Source: an uncultured Collinsella sp. (GTDB taxonomy: Bacteria > Actinomycetota > Coriobacteriia > Coriobacteriales > Coriobacteriaceae). Taken from it: 8,315 bases of DNA. Every line of letters begins with the position of its first letter. Position 1 is the first letter of the stretch. The translations under genes were made by a program, and so were the position numbers. The stretch covers positions 1 to 8,315 of the forward strand of contig CABRWN010000092.1 of NCBI GenBank assembly GCA_902474645.1. The letters are read 5' to 3'. Positions 1 through 5,799 of the stretch are shown here, in pieces. The notes under the pieces are model-generated. The model ran no database searches. It worked only from the letters and a program-made list of their open reading frames with translations, and had not been told where the DNA came from.

Positions 1-75
1 GCCAGCCCTTCTCGACCCGTACGCATTTGCTTAAAGCAACAACTTTCCCGATCGATGTAATCACCGAATCAAAAC

Positions 76-132
76 GTGTACACCAGCCACCAAAGATGCC
101 GAAAAATGTCGCTTTTGGAGGCTGATGTACAC
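76..132. repeat. Long imperfect inverted repeat (hairpin)
   Basis: The left arm (76-95) and right arm (112-132) pair over about 18 base pairs. There are two mismatches (C83/A125 and A89/A119) and one bulged T near the loop, and the loop is 96-111. Both arms contain TGTACAC at their outer or near-outer ends (77-83 and 126-132). On the plus strand no T-run follows, so it is not an ordinary terminator in the direction of the genes. On the minus strand a short TTTT follows, but no minus-strand gene is evident there. The right arm carries GGAGG (117-121) just before an ATG at 125. Its function is unknown. It could be an RNA structure, a protein-binding site or a dispersed repeat. Confidence 0.6.
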
Positions 133-202
133 AAATGCAGAATCCAGCGCAGCCCAGAGGCGCCCTCCACATGTCTGGACTCTCTATGGCTGCGCTGGAT
201 AG
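125..202 (+). CDS. Possible 25-residue micro-ORF (weak)
   Basis: ATG at 125 is preceded by GGAGG (117-121), three bases away, and overlaps the TGA at 123-125 in a TGATG arrangement typical of translational coupling. The frame runs 25 codons to TAG 200-202 and reads MYTNAESSAAQ followed by an Arg/Pro stretch and WTLYGCAG. I recognise no family. The ribosome binding site lies inside the right arm of the 76-132 hairpin, so it would be masked when the hairpin forms. It may be a small leader peptide or simply chance. The composition gives no support for coding. Confidence 0.15.
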   Translation: MYTNAESSAAQRRPPHVWTLYGCAG

Positions 203-224
203 ACATCGCTGGAACGGGTATAGT
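196..224 (+). promoter_or_regulatory. Candidate sigma-70-type promoter for the phosphatidyltransferase
   Basis: A -35-like TGGATA (196-201, four of six matches to TTGACA) is separated by 17 bases from a -10-like TATAGT (219-224, five of six matches to TATAAT). Transcription would start near 231, about 30 bases before the GTG start at 261. The spacing and distance support a real promoter, but the call rests on consensus matching only. Confidence 0.45.
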
Positions 225-260
225 ATCGAAGGTTTTGTCGTTAACCAGCGGGGGAGTCCT

Positions 261-965
261 GTGGGCATCAAAAAGAAGATCAAAAAGGAGCTTATCGGCA
301 CTTCCGATTACCCGTCGAATAAGATCTTTACGATCTCCAATTTCATCACCTTTACGCGCCTGATCCTCACCCTGGTATTTCTGTACCTGTTTGTGACGGA
401 TAACAACCGTGTCATCGCCATCGTTATCTACGCCGTTGCCGCCTCCACCGACTGGATGGACGGTCAGATCGCCCGCATGACTAAGACGGTCTCGTGGCTC
501 GGCAAGGTCATGGATCCCATTTGCGACCGTGCGCTGCTGTTCACCGGCGTACTTGGACTGGTGGTCCGCGGAGAGCTGCCCATCTGGGTCTGCGTACTCA
601 TTATTGGCCGCGACATCTATCTGGGCATCGGCACGCTTATCGTGCGTCATTATCACCGTCGCCCCATCGATGTGGTCTTTCCCGGAAAGATTGCCACGGC
701 GCTGCTCATGACCGGCTTCTCACTCATGCTGCTCGGTTTCCCCGTTATTGACGGCCTGCACCTTTTATCTTCAACCCTTACGGCCTTCCCGGGTCTCAAC
801 GGAAGCTCGGTGCCCCTCGGCATCTTCTTTGTGTACAGCGGCGTGATCTTCTCCATGCTCACGGCTGTCATCTACTCCATTAAGGGCGGAGCGGCCATTA
901 AACAGGCTCTCGCGCATCCCGAGGACGAGGACATCGACTTTCTGAACCCTGAAATCGAAGACTGA
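261..965 (+). CDS. CDP-alcohol phosphatidyltransferase (PGP synthase or cardiolipin synthase type)
   Basis: This 234-residue membrane enzyme should transfer a phosphatidyl group from CDP-diacylglycerol to an alcohol, making an anionic phospholipid. The family signature D(x)2DG(x)2AR(x)8G(x)3D(x)3D is complete: D64, D67, G68, A71, R72, G81, D85 and D89. These acidic residues bind metal and the CDP moiety. Hydrophobic segments at about 28-46, 50-63, 92-102, 108-126, 144-161 and 186-206 fit a six-helix fold, and the C-terminal tail is acidic (EDEDIDF). I chose GTG 261 because GGGGAG (251-256) precedes it and the basic N-terminus MGIKKKIKKE suits a cytoplasmic end. The longer frame to 135 adds only hydrophilic sequence. 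The later segment with GRD (116-118) and FPGK (140-143) resembles actinobacterial PgsA2 (Rv1822) and the Streptomyces cardiolipin synthase SCO1389, so the acceptor, glycerol-3-phosphate or phosphatidylglycerol, is undecided. It leads the following gene by 66 bases. Confidence 0.9.
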   Translation: MGIKKKIKKELIGTSDYPSNKIFTISNFITFTRLILTLVFLYLFVTDNNRVIAIVIYAVAASTDWMDGQIARMTKTVSWLGKVMDPICDRALLFTGVLGLVVRGELPIWVCVLIIGRDIYLGIGTLIVRHYHRRPIDVVFPGKIATALLMTGFSLMLLGFPVIDGLHLLSSTLTAFPGLNGSSVPLGIFFVYSGVIFSMLTAVIYSIKGGAAIKQALAHPEDEDIDFLNPEIED

Positions 966-1031
966 TTCGTTGGGGTATGATTACGTACGGTTCATTATTT
1001 GCGGCACGTCCGCGATAAGTTAGGGGTTGTC

Positions 1032-1466
1032 ATGGACAACATGGTTAACAATATGCCTCAGAATGATAAGACTGCTGACGCTACCTGCGTATTCCGCGTG
1101 CCTTCAAGCGACGTCACCGTTCCCGACCTTATGGCCAACGTGCGCATCACCGCCCCCGTTCTGTCCATCGTCAAGGGTCCGCAGACCGGTGCCGCCTTTG
1201 AGCTCGAGGACGACGTGACCACCATCGGCCGCGATCCTGCAAACGGCATCTTCCTCAATGACATGACTGTTTCGCGCAGCCACGCGCGCATTATTCGCGA
1301 GGGCCTCGGCGCTCGCATCGAGGACTTGGGATCGCTCAATGGCACCTGGGTCGACGGTGCCATCGTCAATGCAGCCCCGCTGCACGACGGTTCTTCCGTC
1401 CAGATCGGTACGTTTACGCTCATCTACCACGAGAGCACGCCGGAGCGCATCGAAACCGGTGAGTAG
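1032..1466 (+). CDS. GarA/OdhI-like FHA domain protein
   Basis: This 144-residue cytoplasmic protein has a flexible N-terminus (1-40) and one forkhead-associated domain (about 43-132). The phosphothreonine-binding residues are present: G66-R67, S81-R82-S83-H84 and N103-G104-T105. In mycobacterial GarA and corynebacterial OdhI, Ser/Thr kinases phosphorylate the N-terminal ETTS motif. The FHA domain then binds its own tail and stops inhibiting 2-oxoglutarate dehydrogenase and glutamate enzymes. Here the matching stretch is DATCVFR (16-22), which keeps the second threonine (T18) but replaces the first with alanine. I chose ATG 1032 because AGGGG (1022-1026) precedes it. A TTG at 999 would add 11 residues without a good ribosome site. 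ATG 1041 is a weaker alternative. The stop lies three bases before the MerR gene. GarA-like family membership is a confident reading, but the enzyme targets here are unknown. Confidence 0.88.
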   Translation: MDNMVNNMPQNDKTADATCVFRVPSSDVTVPDLMANVRITAPVLSIVKGPQTGAAFELEDDVTTIGRDPANGIFLNDMTVSRSHARIIREGLGARIEDLGSLNGTWVDGAIVNAAPLHDGSSVQIGTFTLIYHESTPERIETGE

Positions 1467-1469
1467 GGC

Positions 1470-2348
1470 ATGGCCGAACGCAACTATCTGAGTATCGGCC
1501 AAGTCGTCAACCTACTTCGAGGCGCATACCCCGATCTTTCGAACTCAAAAATTAGATTTCTAGAGGATGAGGGGCTCATTACCCCTCATCGTACGCCTAA
1601 GGGATACCGTCAGTACTCTAAGGAGGACGTTGATCGCCTAGAGGTCATCCTGCACTTGCAGAAGACCCGCTACATGCCGCTCAACGTGATTAAGCAGCGC
1701 TTGGAAAACGCCACGGACCTGTCAACGCTCGCTTACGAGGTGGGCTTGCTGTCCGATGTTCCGCTCAAGACGGAGCCCAAAGAGACTAAGCAAAAGCTGC
1801 ATCCCATTGAGACCATTCCCGATATGCTGGGCGTCGAGATTTCGTTTATCCGCTCGCTCGCCGAGAACGACCTCATTCGCATCATCAAGAGTCCGCAGAA
1901 TCGTGAGCTCGTCGATGGTCGCGATTTCCCGATCATCCGCTACTGCTCCGAGCTGTCACGCTTCCATATCGAGCCGCGCAACCTGCGTCAGTACGTGTCT
2001 TCCGCCAACCGAGAGTCCTCGATGTTTGAGCAGGTGCTCGTAAGCATGCTCGGCATGGATACCTCCGATGACGAGCGCGACGCCAAGCTCGAGCGCGCGT
2101 TTAAGAAGCTGCACGACCTCACGGAAGGCGTCCACACCGCACTGCTCAAGAACCGTGTCTTCGAGTCGCTCAACGCCGTGGTCGAGGACGCCGACATCGA
2201 TGCACTCGATGAGGAAATCACTCGCTCCGAGTCCACCAAGGCCAAAAACGAAGAGACAGCCGCGCCGGCTTCGCACGAGGATTCTCTCGTAAAGCCGCTC
2301 AAGGTCGTCGCCCCATCGCAATCCGGCACCGCCACCGCGGGCAAATAA
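1470..2348 (+). CDS. MerR-family transcriptional regulator, FtsR-like
   Basis: This 292-residue DNA-binding protein has an N-terminal MerR winged helix-turn-helix (about 6-80) with SIGQVVNLL, SKIRFLEDEGLI and KGYRQYSKEDVDRL. There is an unusual central and C-terminal region rather than the metal or drug pocket of classic MerR proteins. The sequence resembles the actinobacterial group that includes Rv1828 and Corynebacterium FtsR, which activates ftsZ. Their shared form reads SKIRFLE.EGL followed by RTP.GYR. A second helical region at 112-165 (IETIPDMLGVEISFIRSLAE onward) looks like a degenerate second helix-turn-helix. The last 50 residues are charged, low-complexity and probably disordered. 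The start ATG 1470 follows the FHA stop by three bases and uses a ribosome site (GAGTAGGG) that overlaps that stop, so the two genes are likely translationally coupled. The ftsZ target is inferred by homology only. Confidence 0.85.
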   Translation: MAERNYLSIGQVVNLLRGAYPDLSNSKIRFLEDEGLITPHRTPKGYRQYSKEDVDRLEVILHLQKTRYMPLNVIKQRLENATDLSTLAYEVGLLSDVPLKTEPKETKQKLHPIETIPDMLGVEISFIRSLAENDLIRIIKSPQNRELVDGRDFPIIRYCSELSRFHIEPRNLRQYVSSANRESSMFEQVLVSMLGMDTSDDERDAKLERAFKKLHDLTEGVHTALLKNRVFESLNAVVEDADIDALDEEITRSESTKAKNEETAAPASHEDSLVKPLKVVAPSQSGTATAGK

Positions 2349-2388
2349 CAGCTGCTGAAATTTCGGCAACCCATTGAAAGGTCATGCA

Positions 2389-2919
2389 ATGTACGACTTC
2401 GAATCTCAAATCGTCGATATCCCCGACTATCCCGAGCCCGGAGTCATCTTTAAAGACATCACGCCGCTCTTTGGCAACCCCGAGGCGCTCAAAGCCATGA
2501 CCGATGCCCTCGCCGAGCACTTTGCCGGCATGGGAATCACCAAGGTCGTCGGTCCCGAGGCTCGTGGCTTTATGGTCGGTGTGCCCGTGGCCGTCGCCCT
2601 GGGCGCCGGCTTTGTTCCCGCTCGTAAGCCGGGTAAACTGCCGCGCAAGACGGTGAGCGAGAGCTACGAGCTCGAGTATGGAACGGATTCTATCGAGATC
2701 CACGCCGATGCTATCAGCTCTAAAGATACCGTGTTGATTCTGGACGACTTGGTCGCGACGGGCGGAACCGTCGAGGCAACAGGTAAACTGGTGCGAGATA
2801 TGGGCGCAAAGCTTGTGGGCTACGGTTGTATCCTTGAGCTTGCGTTTCTCAACCCGCGCAAGAAGCTCACGCCTTCTAACGAGGACGTTGAGCTCTTTAG
2901 CCTGGTAACGGTGGACTAG
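2389..2919 (+). CDS. apt: Adenine phosphoribosyltransferase
   Basis: This 176-residue cytoplasmic enzyme salvages adenine with PRPP to make AMP and pyrophosphate. The length is typical. The type I PRPP-binding motif VLILDDLVATGGT lies at 115-127, with the acidic pair D119-D120. Other family marks are PGVIFKDITPL (17-27), GPEARGF (55-61) and the RKPGKLP loop (79-85). ATG 2389 is chosen because GAAAGG (2376-2381) sits seven bases upstream. A TTG at 2374 would add five residues and has no good ribosome site. The gene begins 40 bases after the MerR gene with no terminator between them, so read-through is likely. Identity is secure. Confidence 0.96.
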   Translation: MYDFESQIVDIPDYPEPGVIFKDITPLFGNPEALKAMTDALAEHFAGMGITKVVGPEARGFMVGVPVAVALGAGFVPARKPGKLPRKTVSESYELEYGTDSIEIHADAISSKDTVLILDDLVATGGTVEATGKLVRDMGAKLVGYGCILELAFLNPRKKLTPSNEDVELFSLVTVD

Positions 2920-2951
2920 CCGCTACCCTTAGATACCGGAAAGGAAGCTAC

Positions 2952-4058
2952 ATGCGCACAGCAAACACGCACAGAAACATGGCACGCTGCGCTGCTACGG
3001 CAACCCTCGCTTGTGTTTTGGGCCTGGGCCTCGTGGCTCCGGCCTACGCCGATACCGCATCCGACCTTGCCGCTGCTCGAACTAAACTCGAGCAGATTGG
3101 CACCCAAACCCAGCAAATTCACGAAGAACTCTCCGCACAGACGCAGGAGCTTGATCAGACTGCAGGCGAGATCACGCAAAAGCAGCAAGAGATTGCGGAG
3201 GGTCAGACAAAGCTTTCGAGCTATGTTGCCGGTGAGTACAAGACCGGCGGTCTGAGTCTCCTTCAAGTTCTGACGGGCGTCGACGATCTGGGCGACATGC
3301 TCAATCGTCTGTTCTACTACGGCAAGGTTTCCGACAAGCAGGCCCAGACCATTCAGGAGGTCAAGGACCTTAAGCAGCAGCTCACCGATAAGCAGACCGA
3401 GCAGGAGAAGAAGGTCGCCGCGACACAGAAGAAGGTCGACGAGCTCAATGCCCAGCAGGCTGAGGCCCAGAGTGTCGTGAACTCCCTGGATTCACAGCTG
3501 CAGGCCGAGCTTGCTGCCGAGGCCGAGGCCAACGCCGCACTGCAGGCTGGCATCAATGCCAGCACTGCCGAAAAGGCCACGGTGAGCAACGACACCGCTG
3601 GTACGACCGAGAACACTCCCGCGCCCACACCTGCTCCCACGCCGCAGCCCGTGACGCCCGCTCCTGCCCCCACGCCGCAGCCCGTGACGCCCGATCCGAC
3701 TCCGACGCCTTCCGCACCGAGCCAGTCCGTTGACGGCGGTTCCGTTGTTTCGCGCGCCTACAGCAAGCTCGGTTATGCTTATTCTTGGGGCGGTATTGGA
3801 CCGAACAGCTTTGACTGCTCCGGCTTTGTGAGTTACTGCCTCACCGGTCGTTATTGCCGTCTTGGCACCACGGGCACCTTTATGGGCTGGACCCGCGTGT
3901 CCGATCCCCAGCCTGGTGACGTCGTGGTTAACTCGTACCACACCGGCATCTACATTGGTAACGGCCAGATGATCCATGCTTCCGACTACAAGACGGGCGT
4001 CATCATCAGCTCCGTCGCAGCCGGTATGAACAACAACTATATCTTCGTGCGTTACTAA
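2952..4058 (+). CDS. Secreted coiled-coil NlpC/P60 peptidoglycan hydrolase (PcsB/RipC-like)
   Basis: This 368-residue exported protein probably cuts peptide stems in the cell wall. A signal peptide (1-33) has a basic start, a hydrophobic core and an AYA-DT cleavage site. A long coiled coil (about 34-200) follows, interrupted at 92-127 by GEYKTGGLSLLQVLTGVDD and the LFYYGKVSDKQ segment. This resembles the hinge region of PcsB/RipC hydrolases, which FtsEX activates. A Pro/Thr/Ala linker (about 218-260) contains an 11-residue repeat. The C-terminal NlpC/P60 domain (263-368) keeps the nucleophile C289 in DCSG and H330 in YHTGIYIG, with H342 likely third in the triad. ATG 2952 has AAGGAAG (2941-2947) upstream. 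The gene follows apt by 32 bases and ends 24 bases before a terminator. No ftsEX genes are in view, so the activation route is inferred. Confidence 0.9.
   Translation: MRTANTHRNMARCAATATLACVLGLGLVAPAYADTASDLAAARTKLEQIGTQTQQIHEELSAQTQELDQTAGEITQKQQEIAEGQTKLSSYVAGEYKTGGLSLLQVLTGVDDLGDMLNRLFYYGKVSDKQAQTIQEVKDLKQQLTDKQTEQEKKVAATQKKVDELNAQQAEAQSVVNSLDSQLQAELAAEAEANAALQAGINASTAEKATVSNDTAGTTENTPAPTPAPTPQPVTPAPAPTPQPVTPDPTPTPSAPSQSVDGGSVVSRAYSKLGYAYSWGGIGPNSFDCSGFVSYCLTGRYCRLGTTGTFMGWTRVSDPQPGDVVVNSYHTGIYIGNGQMIHASDYKTGVIISSVAAGMNNNYIFVRY
3636..3693 (+). repeat. Two-copy tandem repeat in the hydrolase linker
   Basis: An identical 25-base unit occurs at 3636-3660 and 3669-3693, a period of 33 bases or 11 codons, encoding TPQPVTPAPAP then TPQPVTPDPTP. 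Because the period keeps the reading frame, the linker can lengthen or shorten without breaking the protein. The DNA identity suggests a recent duplication. Confidence 0.85.
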
Positions 4059-4082
4059 GTCATCTTACACAGCGTGTGAATG

Positions 4083-4122
4083 TGGACCTCGTGGCTTTAA
4101 GTCGCGAGGTCCATTCTTTTTT
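4083..4122 (+). terminator. Intrinsic terminator after the NlpC/P60 gene
   Basis: A 13-bp stem (4083-4095 with 4101-4113, including two G-U pairs) closes a five-base loop TTTAA. It is followed by ATTC and six Ts (4117-4122). It marks the end of the plus-strand run that begins at the phosphatidyltransferase gene. Confidence 0.92.
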
Positions 4123-4131
4123 CTCTAATCT

Positions 4132-4170
4132 TGTACGGCTATCTAGTATTCAAAACTAGATAGCCGTACA
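4132..4170. repeat. Perfect 16-bp inverted repeat upstream of degV, candidate operator
   Basis: TGTACGGCTATCTAGT (4132-4147) is matched exactly by its reverse complement at 4155-4170, around a seven-base centre ATTCAAA. No T-run follows on either strand, and the hydrolase gene already has its own terminator, so this is unlikely to be a second terminator. The right arm ends where the -35 region of the degV promoter should lie. A protein bound here would be well placed to block or recruit RNA polymerase. Which protein, if any, is unknown. Confidence 0.75.
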
Positions 4171-4188
4171 TTCAGTTTGCAAGATGGC

Positions 4189-4194
4189 TATAAT
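4189..4194 (+). promoter_or_regulatory. -10 element of the probable degV promoter
   Basis: TATAAT at 4189-4194 matches the consensus fully and lies 30 bases before the degV start. No good -35 is visible at the expected distance. The 17-base position (4166-4171) falls on the edge of the inverted repeat and reads GTACAT. A weak -35 next to a palindrome suggests a regulated promoter. Confidence 0.5.
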
Positions 4195-4223
4195 TGTTGA
4201 GGAACAATTAGAAAGGACCCTCT

Positions 4224-5090
4224 ATGAGCTGGGCACTTATCTCCGATTCAAGCTGCAACCTCCGCGATTGGCAACCGACCGCACCCCATACCACCTTTGC
4301 ATTTGCGCCCCTCAAAATTCGAGTGGGGGAGCGTGAGTTCGTTGATGACCTTTCGCTCGATGTGCATGAGCTCAACTGCGCTGTTCAGGCGGAGACGAAT
4401 GCCTCTTCGAGCGCTTGTCCCAGCGTAGGGGAGTGGGCCGAGCTCTTCAAATTGGCAGACAAGACCATCTGCATGCCGATCTCTGAGGGCGTGTCGGGCA
4501 GCTACAACGCGGCAGCCACGGCTCGCGATATGGTTCTTGCCGAGGAGCCCGATCGACAGATTCATCTAGTCAATTCACGCGCAGCTGGCGGCAAAATGGA
4601 CCTCATTTTCTTGCTGTTCGACCGCTATCTTGCAAGCAATCCGGATGTCTCATTCGAGGACGCTTGCGCATACTTCGATAGCCTTGAGCAGAACAGCAAA
4701 ATCCTCTTCAGCTTGTGCAATTACGAAAACCTCGCCAAAGCCGGACGTATCCCTAAGGCAGTAGGCGTCATTGCCAACAAGCTCAATATCCGCATTTTGG
4801 GCACGGCGAGCGAGGCAGGTAAAATCGAACTCGTCGGGCACACGCGTGGCGAAAAGAAGATGCTCAACAAGATCATCGATACCATGGAAGCCGAGGGTTT
4901 TACGGGCGGCGAGGTCGTCATCGACCACGTTGAGAACGAAGCTGGAGCCCAGGCGCTTACTGACCGCATAGTCGAGCATTGGCCCGGCTCCAAGACCATC
5001 ATCATGCCCTGCAACGGCTTGGATTCCTATTACGCCGAGATGCACGGCCTCATCATCGGCTACGGCATGGGCGTAGCTTCGGGCAAATAA
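4224..5090 (+). CDS. DegV family fatty-acid-binding protein
   Basis: This 288-residue cytoplasmic protein belongs to the DegV/FakB family. Members hold a fatty acid in a buried tunnel, and in characterised systems present it to a FakA-type kinase for phosphorylation. Visible family features are the N-terminal ALISDSSCNL (4-13), the SSSACPSVGEW segment (61-71, matching the usual TSQPSP loop), ISEGVSGSYNAA (86-97, matching G.SGTYQSA) and NYENLAKAGRIPKAVG (166-181). The C-terminal GLDSYYAEMHGLIIGYG (265-281) is a variant of the usual GPGALG end. ATG 4224 has AAAGGA (4212-4217) six bases upstream. The gene stands alone between two terminators. No FakA kinase gene is visible, so the partner and exact fatty acid are unknown. 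Confidence 0.9.
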   Translation: MSWALISDSSCNLRDWQPTAPHTTFAFAPLKIRVGEREFVDDLSLDVHELNCAVQAETNASSSACPSVGEWAELFKLADKTICMPISEGVSGSYNAAATARDMVLAEEPDRQIHLVNSRAAGGKMDLIFLLFDRYLASNPDVSFEDACAYFDSLEQNSKILFSLCNYENLAKAGRIPKAVGVIANKLNIRILGTASEAGKIELVGHTRGEKKMLNKIIDTMEAEGFTGGEVVIDHVENEAGAQALTDRIVEHWPGSKTIIMPCNGLDSYYAEMHGLIIGYGMGVASGK

Positions 5091-5109
5091 AGTCCAACCA
5101 AGCAAAAAT

Positions 5110-5155
5110 ACGGGCGGGACAAAGCGACAGATGGCTCTTTGTCCCGCCCGTTTTA
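5110..5155. terminator. Bidirectional terminator between degV and the DUF1836 gene
   Basis: A perfect 14-bp GC-rich stem (5111-5124 with 5137-5150), extended by an A-T pair at 5110/5151, encloses a 12-base loop. TTTTATA follows on the plus strand. On the minus strand the A-rich stretch 5104-5108 reads as a T-run. It can therefore stop both convergent genes. Confidence 0.93.
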
Positions 5156-5163
5156 TACGTCGG

Positions 5164-5775
5164 CTAGCTATTAAACCCGTTGAACTTGAGATAGCTCATC
5201 AGGTAAGCCTTCGAAACAAAGGATGAAACCGCGCTGCGCACAAGCAGCGACTCACGCGTTACCTGATGCGCCGTATCGGGAACCGGCGTCTGCTCGACGG
5301 AAAACGCCGAACGAATCGATGCCACGAGCTGATCGACCACATAATCAAAGGCCGTCGGGGCATCGTAGCTCAAACGCTGAATGTTAAAGAGTGCCTGCAC
5401 CGCAGCAATAGGTAGCACCTGCTTAAAGATGCAGATAGCGATCAGGCGGGCAATCTGCTCGCGGCCATATTGCTTTTTGACCGGAGCAGGCACCAGGCCA
5501 ACCTTTACGTAGTTATTGATCATCGATGGCGTAATGACAGGCTGCTCAACGCAAATGGATAGCGGCTCCATCCACAGCGCAACATACTCAATGACCTGGT
5601 CGCGGTAGAGCGTCACATTGGGCAACTGGTCATAGCGCGGCAGACTCAACGTATTGAGTTTGCGTACGATATCGGACTGAATAAATGCATCGGGCAACAC
5701 AGTGGGCTGAATATCCTCAGGCTTAATGCTGACCGACGAATCAGACATCGGAATAACGTGTTTAACGTGGTTCAT
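5164..5775 (-). CDS. DUF1836 family protein, probable DNA-binding regulator
   Basis: This 203-residue protein matches the DUF1836 family by its core LPRYDQLPNVTLYRDQVIEY (45-64), then VITPSMINNYVKVGLVPAP (80-98) and KKQYGREQIARLIAICIFKQ (100-119). The 80-115 part reads like a MerR-type winged helix: a turn, NNYVKVGLV in the place of the recognition helix, and a YGREQIARL helix. The family has no settled function, but a role in transcription control is a fair inference. The N-terminal 40 residues are variable. The start at 5775 is chosen because GGAGG precedes it by six bases. An in-frame TTG at 5841-5843 would add 23 residues across the promoter and is rejected. It is transcribed alone, with terminators on both sides. 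No metal or cofactor site is visible. Confidence 0.82.
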   Translation of the reverse strand: MNHVKHVIPMSDSSVSIKPEDIQPTVLPDAFIQSDIVRKLNTLSLPRYDQLPNVTLYRDQVIEYVALWMEPLSICVEQPVITPSMINNYVKVGLVPAPVKKQYGREQIARLIAICIFKQVLPIAAVQALFNIQRLSYDAPTAFDYVVDQLVASIRSAFSVEQTPVPDTAHQVTRESLLVRSAVSSFVSKAYLMSYLKFNGFNS

Positions 5776-5799
5776 AAAGGTCCTCCGTTCATTTTCTAT

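Larger units (their letters stand above)
1..260. other. Upstream region with no assignable gene
   Basis: No protein can be named with confidence in this stretch. Two plus-strand frames stay open from the window edge. One ends at TAA 32-34 with the tail PALLDPYAFA. The other ends at TGA 123-125 with the tail KMPKNVAFGG. Either could be the 3' end of a gene starting outside the window, and I cannot choose between them. The stretch also holds a 13-bp palindrome (TTGCTTAAAGCAA, 27-39), a long imperfect hairpin (76-132) and a candidate promoter (196-224), each treated separately. An open frame in phase with the phosphatidyltransferase reaches back to 126, but its predicted residues are hydrophilic and unlike that family. 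Confidence 0.5.

Noticed and set aside
27..39. Palindrome TTGCTTAAAGCAA
   Set aside because: It is a short, AT-rich 13-base palindrome with no neighbouring start site or second copy in the window, so chance is likely.
69..656. Long minus-strand open frame of 195 codons
   Set aside because: It lies opposite the phosphatidyltransferase, whose family signature is complete. It has no recognisable domain and is a shadow of high-GC coding on the other strand.
970..1031. TATGAT at 976-981 as a promoter and GCGGCACGTCCGC (1001-1013) as an operator for the FHA gene
   Set aside because: No acceptable -35 lies at the right distance, and the stem is only four base pairs. Read-through from the preceding gene is enough to explain expression.
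3353..3977. Minus-strand open frames opposite the NlpC/P60 gene, rich in Gly, Ala and Arg
   Set aside because: They are low-complexity shadows of the Pro/Ala/Thr-rich linker and coiled coil, with no domain or ribosome site.
76..4170. Possible relation between the 76-132 hairpin and the 4132-4170 palindrome, both with TGTAC ends
   Set aside because: Only the outer five or six bases agree, and the arms and centres differ, so they are not copies of one repeat.
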